This document shows positions 1 to 11,755 of a stretch of DNA of 64,000 nt, one piece after another (position 1 is the first letter of the stretch; each line of letters starts with the position of its first letter). Location of the stretch: assembly GCF_001540865.1 (NCBI RefSeq), contig NC_033628.1, positions 3,613,781 through 3,677,780 of the forward strand, given 5' to 3'. The DNA is from Ananas comosus (taxonomy: Eukaryota; Streptophyta; Magnoliopsida; Poales; Bromeliaceae). Below the pieces are notes generated by a model. It did no database searches and was not told where the DNA came from. It saw only the letters and a list, made by a program, of their open reading frames with translations. Both the position numbers and the translations under genes were made by a program.

Positions 1-215
1 GTAATGCTATCGGTAGCAAACAGTCTTCATTGTCACTCATTTGTTTTTTATGATAGAGCCTCTAAATGGACGATCAATACGGTTGAACATGATCTATACA
101 ACTTGAAGTATCTGGAAACTAAATTTCATGTTTTTGTTGATATTGTTCTCTTATTCATCAAGTGGACACAAAAATAAACGGGTGAAAATAAATATCCTCT
201 AAAAAGTGATGATAA
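1..215. repeat. Half of a long-inverted-repeat MITE (family M2)
   Basis: Resembles one arm of the elements at 24826-25365 and 28460-28955: GCTATCGGTAGCAAAC, then the shared core ACTTGAAGTAT and AAGTGGACACAAAAAT. The other arm is missing or lies outside the window. Confidence 0.6.
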
Positions 216-475
216 AAATTTTGTAATTCAATATAGTTAAGATTATTTTTGATAAAATATCTGAAATAAACAAGGAATACATACATAACTATTGCGTACA
301 AGCAAACATTTCTTCATGATTTGTGTAAGGTTTGGTGGCTACTACAAGATATTTCTTGTCTCGACTTGTATATTCTTTAATTCTATTTAGCAAACCATAG
401 TCAATTGTCCAAATATATATATATATATATAAGCGTATAAGAATTTCGACAATGACAGACGGAATCCAAAAAGGA

Positions 476-970
476 ATAAAATAATATTCCCTACGAATGG
501 TTATAATTAATTTGTTAAAAATATCTCAAATAAAAATTAACGGTTATGATCAATCTATTAAATATAAAATAATATTCCCTACGAATGGTTATAATTAATT
601 TGTTAAAAATATGTCAAAAAATTTGTTAAAAATATCTCAATAAAATTAATGAGTATCGACTAATATTTAAATATAAAATAATATTCCCTACGAATGTTAT
701 AATATAATTTGTTAAAAATTAATATCAAATAAAATGCACGGTTAGATGCAAATCTATTAAATTTCTACTACATATAAAAATCTATTTCTATAAAATGTTA
801 TGATCAATTTGTCAAATAAATATCTCAAATAAGAATAGTTTATAATCAATCTATTAAAAAATAAGCATTCGATCCATCTTAAATTCAATTCTATGAACGA
901 TTATAATAATTTGTTAAAAAATATCTCAAATAAAACAAAACGGTTAGATCAATTTATTTAAAAAATAGCA
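476..970. repeat. Degenerate tandem array, unit about 95-105 bp
   Basis: About five AT-rich units. Three begin AATAATATTCCCTACGAATG (about 480, 570, 677) and continue with AATTTGTTAAAAATAT. Later units are increasingly diverged. The array decays to the right. Confidence 0.7.
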
Positions 971-2205
971 TTGTTTATTATCTATTTACGGCATTAAAAT
1001 TTAAAATTTGAGGGCCTTAAATTATGATTAAAATTGTAATTATCCTCTATAACTCAACAAAATTTGAATTAATAATTAATTTTATTGTATCTACAACACA
1101 ACCGTGGATCAAAATTAATTTTAAATTTTAACTACAAAAAATATGTAACCATAATTGAATAGAGAGACGTTCTAAAGTATACAAGAACACAATAAACTTT
1201 AAAATCAAACATACAAACAACATCACACCACAGTATATAAAAAAGTTCATGTAACATAAATGAAAAGAAGCACGGTAGGGCCAACACCACCTATAACCCT
1301 AATCATACAACTAATAAACTATAAAAAAAACCCTATCAAATTTGTAAACTCCCTAACTACTTTATTGTAAATTTGGATATAATAATGTAAAATTTTATAT
1401 TGATTTGAAATAAATATACAATAAATTGTTATAACCCCCATGACCATTTGCCCCTAATTCAAACTAGTCATAATATCAATTAAGTCCCTCGTACTTCCGA
1501 ACCCGTACGGAGCACCTCGTGCTTAACGTTTGTTAAATTCGAGAGAGAATGACCTCACGAATCGAATCATCAGACCACCATACACGGCCCCCAACCCCCA
1601 CCACCCATAACACCCCCTCTGAATACTAAGTTCGATCTATCATATTGAAATATTAGAAAGCTAAATTTTCATCATTTTTTGAGCATCATTTATCACGCGA
1701 TCAAAGGTCTGCAAAATGACTATTTTAACGGCCGATGTATACGACATTCTACTATCACGCTACAAACCGCGTGCTAACAAAGTATCCAATATAGACTAAA
1801 ATCATTAATATAAGAAAACTATATCAACTAACTTATATCAAACAACTCATAGCAAGCAATACCTCCCCGACTTCCTGAAACTTTGACGTCGTTCTCATCC
1901 CCACTCATCTCCTTCTTCACTCAAATCCTATCACTCATCGGCCGTCCCATGTTTGAGCTACTCGTGGCTATACATAGGAAGTCATTAAAAAATTATGAAT
2001 TTGGTTTCTAGTATTCTAATAGAGTAATACATGTCTAACTGGAACTGATCGGCCGAATTGGTGTCGCTATTATTGAAAACAATAATTACAAGTACGCACC
2101 CTCGGCTTCCGTACTTTTCGAAAGATAGGAGCTTATTATATTATATATATAGTATATATATATATATATTATATTAAATATATATTAAACTATATATACT
2201 ATATA
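971..2205. other. AT-rich intergenic sequence
   Basis: No gene, RNA or clear repeat recognised. Mostly A/T tracts, with a TA-rich stretch before 2205. Confidence 0.4.
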
Positions 2206-2780
2206 GAGTGAGCTACTATGCTATTGGAACCACGGCGCCTTCCGTCTTCCAGCTCGTTTTCGATGTTGCGAACTTTTTCGAATCGTCGATCGTCCTCCGT
2301 TAAACTTGATCTAGAGTATTTTTGGAGTACCTAGGAAAATAAATTTTATTATTTTTCGATATCATTTGCACTAGTCACCAAATAATGCCATCCAAATCCC
2401 CCCAACCAATTTCAATGACGAGTGAGCCGTTGCCAAGTTTACGTGTAGAAACTATCCAATCACAATGAAATTTTTGAATAGAAAATTGTTTATACTATAC
2501 TACAACACAAGAACCAACTCTCTTGATTTAAAATTTTCACATGTTATACCCTATTTACATTTTGTAAGATTTTCTATTCTTCACGCCGTTGATTTTGAGC
2601 CCCTTCGTTCACTTAGGACAAAATGATTCGTATAAATCATAAAATTTATTTTCTAGATACTTCAAATACTCAGATTAAGTTTAACCGGAGAGCAATCGAC
2701 GATTCCGAAAGTCGCAACATCTGAAAACGAGCTGGAAGCACGGGAGGCTCCGTACTTTCGATAGCATAGTAGCCTCACTC
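2206..2780. repeat. Foldback MITE, family M3
   Basis: Long inverted arms. The left starts GAGTGAGCTACTATGCTAT and the right ends ATAGCATAGTAGCCTCACTC. Arms contain CCAGCTCGTTTTCGATG and its complement CGAAAGTCGCAACATCTGAAA region. It sits between TA repeats on both sides. Confidence 0.7.
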
Positions 2781-2821
2781 TATATATATAATAATAAGTA
2801 TATATAATATATATAATAGTA

Positions 2822-3399
2822 GAGCGGGCTGTGTGCTCTCAGGAGAACGGAGCTCGTCCGTGCTCCTGAGGCCGTTTTCGATGATGGTTTTCGAATCGAC
2901 GATCGTCCGTTAAACTTGAATGTAGCGTAATTTAAAGTTTTCTGGAAGAGATAATTTTTGCGATTTTCGATATGCATTTACGTAGCAATCGAACGGTATT
3001 CAAAATCAATAGTTTTAACTGGCTGAAATAAAAATCTTATAAAAAGTGATGATATTAGCACTTAAAATTTTCCGATCAGAAATAATGATCTGTGTTGTAT
3101 CGTATAAAAATCTTTCTATCAAAATTTCAGGACTGAATTTGATACTTCTACACCGTTAAACTATGAAAACGGCAGATATCAAATCCATTAAAATTATGGA
3201 ACTTATTGAAATGCCTTTGATCACTAGGTAAACTCAATATCGAAAAATTTATAAAAATTTATTTCTAGCAACATTCAAATGCGCTAAATCAACGTCTAAC
3301 AGAGCCGATCGTCGATTCGAAAATTTTCCTCATGTCTGAAACCCGGCGCTACAGAGCACGGAGGCTCCCGTGCTGCACTGAGAGCAAGCAGCCCTGCTC
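2822..3399. repeat. Foldback MITE, family M3
   Basis: Left end GAGCGGGCTGTGTGCTCTC, right end GAGAGCAAGCAGCCCTGCTC. Internal arms share TCGACGATCGTCCGTTAAAC with the other M3 copies. Separated from the previous copy only by a TA/TAA repeat. Confidence 0.7.
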
Positions 3400-3580
3400 T
3401 CTCTCTCTCCCCATCCCCATCTCACTCGTCACAGTCACCGCCCGTTGCCTTCCCCCCACCACCCCAACCCGCCCCTCGACCGCCCCCCACCCGCTCGCCC
3501 GCCGCTCCCTCTCCCACTCCCCCTCCTTCTCTCCATCCCGCTCGTCCTCTCATCTTCTCTCATCTCTCTCTATTATAATA
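3400..3580. other. C-rich polypyrimidine tract
   Basis: About 180 bp almost free of purine runs, unusually C-rich for this AT-rich flank, next to the foldback MITE. Could be a relic of a gene leader or promoter, or simple low complexity. No coding signal is supported. Confidence 0.4.
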
Positions 3581-3617
3581 TATATATATATATACTATAT
3601 ATACCTATAAATTATAC

Positions 3618-3848
3618 GAAGTAGGCTCGAATAACTTTTACAAATATCCGCCAAGTAATACTTTGTGGTTTTTAGCCATTGGATCTACTTTTTGATTACT
3701 AATAGTCCTTGGATCAAACACTATTCCACCTACCACCACCTACCACCACCTACCACCATCATCTCAACCTCACATCTCTCCATCCAATGGCTAAAAACAC
3801 ACAAGTATCACTTGGGTGATACTTTTACAAGTATTCTAGCTCTACTCT
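3618..3848. repeat. MITE, family M1-like
   Basis: Inverted ends around TAGCCATTGGAT / ATCCAATGGCTA, internal CTACCACCACC repeats, and the right end TATTCTAGCTCTACTCT shared in outline with other M1 elements. TA repeats lie on both sides. Confidence 0.5.
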
Positions 3849-4089
3849 ATATATATATATATATCAAGGCGATCTTCTTAAGTTTTAGGAAGTTCCATTT
3901 GTATTCTTGCGTTGCTTGTCCTTATTATTGTTGAATATGTTATCAAAATATCATTGTTTACTAGCTCAAATTTTTGGACAATTATGCATGTTTCACATTA
4001 CTTTAGTAAAGTATACAAAGCAGGAGGTCCTGATTTTGAATCTCACCAAGTATCTAATTTCCATTGATATCTCTTGTTGAGTCCAAATA

Positions 4090-4960
4090 TGAAAATTAAC
4101 TGTTGAATATACATTGAGTTCAAATTTCAACATGCTTCTAATTTTTATTAACTTTCTCTTCTCGAGCCTAGATGTAGGAGATCCTAAGTGCGAATGTCAC
4201 GAGACTTCCTCAGTTCTACTCTTGAGCCTAGATATATATATATGAGGAGGAGCTAGCATTTAATAGACATTTGAGTTCAAATCTCATTATACTTCTGATT
4301 TCTATTAATTTCCTCTTCTCGAGCTTAGATGTTGGAGATCCTAAGTTCGAATATCATCAGACTCGCTAAGTTCTATTAGTTTCCTCATTTTAACACCAGA
4401 TATGAGGAGTGTTGAATATACATTGAGTTTGAATCTCATCATACTCCTAATTTCTATTAATTTTCTCTCCTCAAGCCTAGACATAAGAGATCTAGGGTTT
4501 GAATCTCATCAGCCTTCTAATTTCTATTAATTTTCACTTCCTGAACCAAAATGTGAGAAGAAATATTGAATATACATTGAGTCAGTCAAATCCCACAAAG
4601 TTTTAACTTTTATTAACTTCCTCTTCTCGAGTCCATTCATAGAAGGCCCTGCCCTGAGTTTGAATCTTACCATGCTTCTAATTTCTGTTAATATTCTCTT
4701 CTCGAGCCCAGGCACGAAGAGGAGCATTGAATATACATTGAGTTAAAATCCTACAAGACTTGTAATTTTTGTTAACTTCCACTTCTCGAGCCCATATTTG
4801 AATTCATTTGGCTTCTGATTCTTGAGCCTAGGCATAAATAGCAGTGTTGAACATATATTGAGTTCGAATCCCACAAGGCTTCTAATTTTGATTAATTTCT
4901 TCCTCTCGAGCCCAGAGGTGAAAAGTAATGTTGAATATACATTATCAAAATGCTATGCTA
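4090..4960. repeat. Degenerate tandem array, six or more copies
   Basis: Repeated unit of roughly 100-160 bp containing AATATACATTGAGTTC, CTTCTAATTTTTATTAA and TCTTCTCGAGCCTAGA. Clear starts at about 4104, 4413, 4568, 4731, 4855 and 4934. No coding potential; ORFs read through it are by-products. Confidence 0.7.
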
Positions 4961-5190
4961 CTTTTAACATGGTGTCTGAGCAAGTCTAGAATGATCATAA
5001 TATATTCTAATCAAGTTACAGGCACCAAAAATAATGCAAAAAAAGTATTAGCACTCATGAAATGAGTGTGAGGTTAATTAATAATCAGGATGTGAATTTT
5101 CATCAAATTTTCTTGCTATTTTTTTTTCCTGTCTAACGCACTCATGCACCCACATATGTACAATTAACCAAACAATATTCAAATCGAGGA

Positions 5191-5349
5191 ACCGACCGTC
5201 CCTAGAGCAAGTGGCAAAGGGCTTGGTGGTTAGTACCCGAGACCCAAGTTCGAATCCTAGTTAATTCACATTTCCAGCTAAATTTATTTCTAAATGAAAT
5301 AAACGAAGCGGGTAGTGCGCGTGCTATCTATCTCTCAAAAAAAAAAAAA
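5191..5349 (+). mobile_element. tRNA-derived SINE with 14-bp target duplication
   Basis: The body is 159 bp. The head contains a pol III A-box-like GTGGCAAAGGGCTTGGTGG and B-box-like AGTTCGAATCC. The tail ends ATCTATCTCTC plus a run of A. It is flanked by perfect duplicates ATTCAAATCGAGGA at 5177-5190 and 5350-5363. A second copy in the opposite orientation is at about 59720-59865. Confidence 0.88.
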
Positions 5350-5451
5350 ATTCAAATCGAGGATAGCTTCTAGCTAGAAAACTTAATTTAAACCGAATCC
5401 CAAATGCAAGTGCTATTCCGAATTCAATGGTTTCAATAAATTTCCTACAGT

Positions 5452-5966
5452 CACTATAACAGAATTAGGTTATAGGAACACATGTTTGGGACACTTTTGA
5501 GTAAGTGTCTCATTTATACTAAAACTTAAAAACACATCTACTAATGCCTAAATATAAAGCTCAATCCAACCAAAAATAAAAGGTTACTCTACTTAACCCA
5601 CCACACCCAGTCCATTTGGCCCGATTACAAACAGAAAAGAAAAAAAAAAAGAAAAATCAATTACCATCTTTTCTTCTCTCTTCACTCAATCCACTGAAAT
5701 TCTAGACGAAGAGTCTTTACTGTCGTCCTTCTCCACCACCGCAGTCAACGAGATAGAGTTTCGGCGGTTGCTAAATACTTAAATAAGTGTTGGTAAATTA
5801 GCAGCACTCTTTTAGGTTATAGCGACACTCTTTAACTGTCACTATATACCTAGCGACCCCACATATAGCAACATTTTTTAAAAGTGTCGATAATTTTAGT
5901 TAGCAGCACTTTTTTGACATGTACCTATATTTAAAAGTGTTGCTATAGATCGTTTTTATTGTAGTG
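5452..5966. mobile_element. Non-autonomous CACTA-type DNA transposon
   Basis: Starts CACTATAACAG and ends TTTTATTGTAGTG (complement CACTACAATAAAA). It is flanked by the 3-bp duplicate AGT (5449-5451, 5967-5969). Subterminal copies of AGTGTTGCTATA/TAGCGACAC-like motifs are typical of CACTA elements. 515 bp; no transposase. Confidence 0.75.
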
Positions 5967-5969
5967 AGT

Positions 5970-6953
5970 AGTTTGCTGGGAAAGATCAAAGAAAGAACGC
6001 GTTCTTCTTCCGCAAAATATTCTTCTAATAATACCAAATGCTATTTTAGCAGTTAACCAACATTATTATATATAGTAATCTACAACTTTAAACGGATTAG
6101 TATTAGTCTAAACTAAAATTCAAAGCCCGTAGTACGTACAAACCAAGAATTAATATTTTTTTTATAAGTAATTATAAGAAATATTATATATATAGGCCGG
6201 GCGCGTATAAATTAATTATCTACACGTAACCCCCGCAAAAATATTTCAAGCAACAACTTCAACACATTTACAACGACTTAAATAGCTTCAAAGTTTTATG
6301 CATTTGACCATCACATATATAGAATATTCCTTTGAAATTCCCTAGCATCTAATGCCTCTTACTTTTCTGTGATCTTTTGATATATATCCACACAAAATAT
6401 ATAGACAAAGTTGGTTGTTTCAACTATCGAATGGTATCAGAGAGTGAGATTTTGAGTTCAAATTTTCTTTTAAATTTAAACAGAGGTGTGATGCAAAGTA
6501 TTGAGTTAATGTAAAATATTCAAATGTCATCATCAAGCAAATCCTTAACCTGTATTTGGATTAAATGAATTCGCCTTAGAGGTAGCGCAAAACAAATACT
6601 TAGCCTTTGTTTTAATTTTCATATGTCTCTCATTGCCATGCATTTTGTGTTCAAACCTAAATAAAGGCGCTGCTATTATATATTTATATATATGTCACCT
6701 TCAACTTGGGCTAGCATATACGTTTTTTTTGGTTGTCTCATAGCGAAGGTGTTCTCACACAAGCCAAATTAAACCTAACAAGCATAAAAATAAATATACA
6801 TGATTAAAAGGAGTTAATATAATAATAATATAATATATCTTCTTTTTCTTGTAACACTTTGCTTTGACGTTCGTGATACTTAATTTATCATGCGAAGGGA
6901 GTACGTCGTCACTGGTAACGCGGTTTGCTCTTTCCATTGCGTCGTATCATCTT
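5970..6953. other. AT-rich intergenic sequence
   Basis: No gene recognised. A TGGTATCAGAG motif at about 6432 resembles a tRNA-Met primer-binding site, but no LTR precedes it. Confidence 0.35.
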
Positions 6954-6956
6954 TTA

Positions 6957-7282
6957 GGGTCTGTTTGGTTCGAGTTATGTAATATTACAAACTATTTTGA
7001 TATATCCAGGCATTTTAGATTTTGGCGTGAGATTACTACTAATGCTGTATTAGAGCGTTTGGTTTAATACAGTAATATAATACTAGATTACAGTATTTAT
7101 AGCATTAATATGTTTGGTTCAGTTTATAAAATTTAGTAATCCTGACATAAAAATATAGTTTTTTTCAAAATTGTCCTTGTTGTGGTCATTTGAATATTAT
7201 TTTTTACGGAAATGACGAATAAAGGGAAGGAGATCGTGATGATTACTTGGGAGGACGACGCAATAGAAGATGATAGGTATTC

Positions 7283-7321
<39 letters not shown>

Positions 7322-7592
7322 CCCGGGGAAGGCGAGAGAGAGATGAAAATAATACTGTTAATTAGATTTTGGATTGTTGGAGGGTAAAATTGTCATTTTA
7401 CATAATATGTAGTATTAACGGGTTTCAGTAATGCAAGATACACGACCCCCCTCCCGTTAATATTTTCGATGTAATTCTACTCGATTTGTAATGCTACATT
7501 AACGGCTAGATTACATAGCGGATTAACCAAATACAGTTATCTTGACAGGATTGCCTGTAATCCTGCCAGGATAACTCGAACCAAACGCACCC
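6957..7592. mobile_element. Tourist/PIF-Harbinger-type MITE
   Basis: Terminal inverted repeats GGGTCTGTTTGGTTCGAGTT and AACTCGAACCAAACGCACCC, flanked by TTA on both sides (6954-6956, 7593-7595), as expected for this superfamily. Contains a GA microsatellite at about 7264-7319 and a short GC-rich insert after it. No transposase. Confidence 0.85.
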
Positions 7593-7923
7593 TTATATTT
7601 TTGTGTCAAATTATGCATTATTATGTGCCTAACATTTAGAAATAAAAATGGAAACTACCTTAATTGAGTGGTATATATAAAAAAGGATCGATGTACAACG
7701 TACGAATCTCGTGCATGTGGCTATTTTAGTTAATTAATCAATGTCCTTGTACATTCAGTGCATTCGATTCGTAATTAAGGTAAACCTTGAACAAAATTTG
7801 GCGGAATTTTCTCAACAATTAATAACGAATAAACTTTGAGACAGTACAATACAATGGTGAAAATTATGATTATCAATGTTATTCACAAAATACCATACAA
7901 TATGGTGATCATAATAATAATAA

Positions 7924-7959
<36 letters not shown>

Positions 7960-7962
<3 letters not shown>

Positions 7963-8185
7963 CGGCCGGGATACTATCGATAGCATCAAGGATTTCATGC
8001 TATCGACTTTTTTACTGTTAGATTTAACCCTTTGATTATTTTTACCCGTTAGATTATACTATTCAACCAACCACTCACTCAACCCTAGGAGGCCACATCA
8101 TTCTAATCACACATTTCTCAATCCAAGAGCTAAAAAACTAATAGCACCAATAGCTTGGTGCTATTGATAGTATTCCAACCTAGTT
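7960..8185. repeat. MITE, family M1
   Basis: Inverted ends around ATACTATCGATAGCAT and GCTATTGATAGTAT. The core has CCGTTAGATTATACTATTC and CACTCAACCCTAGG, shared by all M1 copies. Preceded by a TA microsatellite (about 7926-7959) and followed by another. Confidence 0.75.
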
Positions 8186-8189
8186 CAAT

Positions 8190-9490
8190 ATATATATAGT
8201 GAAAAATATGTCTGAATAAAAATAGATAATTGATAGTCTTAGTCTTAGGAAATCTCAAGTTAATTATTCCTTTGTTAAAATAGGGAAGAGCCTTATATAT
8301 GCCTTATTAATTTCGTAGTTAATTATTGTTAATTTGACTTGTCATGTTTCTTAATTCTTTGATACTTTGGAAATCATGTGAAAACATACAAATGAGTTAT
8401 TAAAATACTTGATCTAAGAAATAAGTAGAATATCATTTTAGGTATTCGATCACTTGTGAACACTCCGCTAATAAAAGTGTAGCGGTGTTGACGTACATGC
8501 ATGTAGTAATAGGCTCAAAATTAACTAATTATAAGCTTGATATCTTTTTTTTTTGGTTAAATGAGTTATGTAGACTTTGAGCAGGAATTTGATTTCGATC
8601 AACTGGTTTCATATATAGCCGATAATTCAACGATTGACTTAGTGGCTTCTGTGGACATGGCGGGTGGGCTAGCTCTTATCAACTTACGAAGAGCGCGAAA
8701 GTACAAAGAGCCAAATTTCTAAGGTTAGGGCTAAGAGCGACACGGGCGTAAGCCGCATTGAATGAAAGAAAAGAATAAGAACGAAAAAAGATGACATACG
8801 AAAACTCAGTTCTTTGACAAATACAAAGTATTATTATTCAAATCTCAAAATCTGAATTACATTAACTGTATGTCATATCTATATACGAGGCAATACTTGA
8901 AATTCTGCTAAACAAATATAATAAATTCTAATATATCTCTAAGTCTAATCAGATTAAAACTAATCAAGTAATGGGACTAAAATTAAAAAAAAAGAACTTT
9001 TCGGAAATAACCTAAAAATGCAAAAATGGAGGTTGAAATAATTGAATTTAGGTCCCAAATTCGGCCGGAATAGTTGCGCAATTTGACGAATAGATCTCGA
9101 AAAGTATTTTCCAAATTTAAATTACATGCTGAAATTGAGCGAAAAGATATAACCGTCTAAAAATTTCTCACGAGAAGAGTGAAAATTATCCGAACTCAAC
9201 AAAATTTTCGGCTTAATTTAGTCGAGTTACGTTTTTTCTGAAACTCTAACATCAAATTGGCCGCATAAAAAATCAGTAGTTTGACATGTAATTAACTATG
9301 ATGAGTGCGTGTACAGTGACTCATAAAGAGCTCTATGGGCGTGTCTCGGAGAAGAGAGTCAAGAGTGTGCAATTCTTTGAGGCTATTGTGAACTCGAAAC
9401 GAGCTGAGTAAATGTTATTACGAGTCCCCTCCTGCTCAAAATTTCTTTGTCTTTTGGCTCTCGGAGCACCCTGTGCCACCTTTTCACTTG
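8190..9490. other. Intergenic sequence
   Basis: AT-rich; no ORF, RNA gene or transposon end recognised. Confidence 0.35.
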
Positions 9491-9498
9491 ACCATAGA

Positions 9499-9755
9499 TA
9501 GAGATGTCAACGGGTCAGATTCGGAACAGATTATTAAAAATCCAAACCCGAACCTGACTCCAAACCCGAGACCCGAACCCGAACCCGAACCTGACGGGTT
9601 TTAAAAATCCATATCCAAACCCGAACCCGACCAAAAATCCGAAACCTGAACCCGAACCCGAAAATTTGAACCCAAAACAATTATTTCTATTTTCAATATT
9701 TCAAAATATATTATATTAAATCTAAATTTTTAAAATACAAATTCGAACATAACAT

Positions 9756-9808
<53 letters not shown>

Positions 9809-9995
9809 ATACAAAATAAATTCGGGTTCGGGTCGGGTTCGGGTTCGGGTTTGGTTCGGATACAATCAAAATCCATATTCAAATCCATATCCGTCGGATT
9901 TCTATTTTTTATATCCATATCCATCGAATATATCTGTTTCATTCGGATTCGGGTTCGAATAAAATTTCAGATATCCATACTCATTGACAACCCTA
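9499..9995. mobile_element. hAT-type MITE with 8-bp target duplication
   Basis: Ends TAGAGATGTCAACGGGT and ACTCATTGACAACCCTA (inverted). The flanks ACCATAGA (9491-9498) and ACCATGGA (9996-10003) match at 7 of 8 bases. Inner arms are runs of CCCGAA and complementary TTCGGG repeats around a TA microsatellite. Same family as 54623-55088. Confidence 0.8.
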
Positions 9996-10180
9996 ACCAT
10001 GGAAGTTGAACTAAACTACCAGTTGGCACCGTAATTTTTTACGCCAACAGTATGTTCAAAATAGCTCGTAAAAAATTTGAAACATGTGCCTGCAGTTCTT
10101 CCAAAAATAAAGAATTGAGTGCAAGGGCTGGGAATTATATGGTACAAATATGATAAGATGATATTGTTAGGAAGAGTCCG

Positions 10181-10386
10181 GCTACTATACTATCGATAGT
10201 GTCAATTTATTAATACTATCAAGTTTTCTGCTGTTAGATCTACTTTTTGATCATTTACACCGTTAGATTATACTATTCAACCAACCATCCACTCAACTCT
10301 ACTATCATACCAACCGCACATTCTTTCGTCCAACGGCCGAAAACTCGATAGCACTATGTGATTGATACTATCGATAGTATAGTAGC
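10181..10386. repeat. MITE, family M1
   Basis: Near-perfect inverted ends GCTACTATACTATCGATAGT and its complement. Core with CCGTTAGATTATACTATTC. Confidence 0.8.
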
Positions 10387-10389
10387 ATA

Positions 10390-11016
10390 ATTCTTATTAG
10401 GAATTCACATAAGATCAGAACAAGCTTTCATTTTCAAATTGACAAACTTTTTAATCCCGTTAGTAAGAGATTTTTATTACAAAATAAATAAATGCTTGAC
10501 TAAGTTTTGTGATAAAAAGGAAAAAAAATAATTTAAAACTACTTAAACTTTCACGCAATATTAGCTTTTTATACGAAATTCAAAAAATTTAAGTAAGTAA
10601 TACCATTTGAACAGTTATTTTGTTACAATCAACAAACTTTCATAAATTTTCTCCACATTATCTAGTTGAAAATTGTAAGCTAATGTCAATTTACACACAA
10701 AAAAAATAAGCAAAGAAAAATATTTATCCACATGAACTTAAAAAATATGAAATAATTATGTTTCGAACTTGAGATCCCAAATACCAATCATCAAGCCCTT
10801 AATCAGCAGTGCTAAGTATATTAGGTGTTTCAAATAAACCAAGTAGTTGATTGCGATAAATTGATTGTTAAGATGATAAATTTAATGGTTAGCAATTTAA
10901 ATTGATTCTCCCCACATTATGAGAATGTATTAAGGCCTGGATAAAGAAATTTCAAAAATCTTTAGTCAGCCCGGTTGATATAACACATTTACAATTTAAT
11001 GTCTTGCAATTATTCA
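10390..11016. other. AT-rich intergenic sequence
   Basis: No feature recognised. Confidence 0.35.
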
Positions 11017-11390
11017 TTTGTTATCTTATAGTTCAAAATGTAAATTCTTATTGGAAAAACTTGCTATTCAGTAGAGTAACAAAATGCATTTGCTATCTCA
11101 TTTGCTGTCTCATTTGCTATATTTTGAGAAGTATCTTTCTTATTTGCTATCTTATAGTTCAAAATGTAAATTCTTATTGTAAAAACTTGCTATTCAATTG
11201 AGTAACAAAATGCATATGCTATCTCATTTGCTACCTNCTATTCAATTGAGTAACAAAATGCATATGCTATCTCATTTGCTACCTTATGAGAAGTATCTTT
11301 CTCATTTGCTATCTTATAGTTCAAAATGTAAATTCTTATTCTAAAAACTTGCTATTCATTAGAGTAAAAAAATGCATATGCACTGACAGT
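11017..11390. repeat. Tandem array, unit about 150 bp, with an assembly seam
   Basis: Three copies of a unit containing ATCTTATAGTTCAAAATG and ACTTGCTATTCA. A single N at 11237 is flanked by the same 47 bp on both sides (11190-11236 and 11238-11284). Confidence 0.8.
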
Positions 11391-11571
11391 CCTTAACGCG
11401 TGCACCAAAAATATTTGATGGTTGATATCAAAAGTATTAATTTCGAAGTATAGTTGCTTCACATTTTCAGCTCAAATTATTTAAAAAAAAAACCTAAACA
11501 AATCGAATAATATTCTATCTTTGTCTCCAAAAATAAAATAAAATAAAATAAAATAAAAAACAAAATGTTAC

Positions 11572-11755
11572 GTGCATTTTTTGAGCAATAATTGCAACTT
11601 CACTGTAGTGGTAACTATATGTAAATCTAATGTAGTGTTTGATTTAATGTATTTACATCCAATTATTGCAGTTGGAATTATGCAAAAAGGTTCAATTACA
11701 ACAGTTGGAATCACACTCGACTTGACCAATTGCAGTTTCAACTATAGCATTTAAA
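11572..11755. repeat. Partial Tourist-like MITE
   Basis: Related to 62037-62489 by repeated ATTGCAGTTGGAATTA, GTAACTATATGTAA and GCAGTTTCAACTATAG. Ends not preserved. Confidence 0.45.

Noticed and set aside
4090..4960. tRNA-like B boxes (GAGTTCGAATCCC) in the tandem array as tRNA genes
   Set aside because: No cloverleaf can be drawn and the motif varies between units.
6425..6450. tRNA-Met primer-binding-like TGGTATCAGAG
   Set aside because: No LTR end precedes it and no second LTR was found; left as an unexplained motif.
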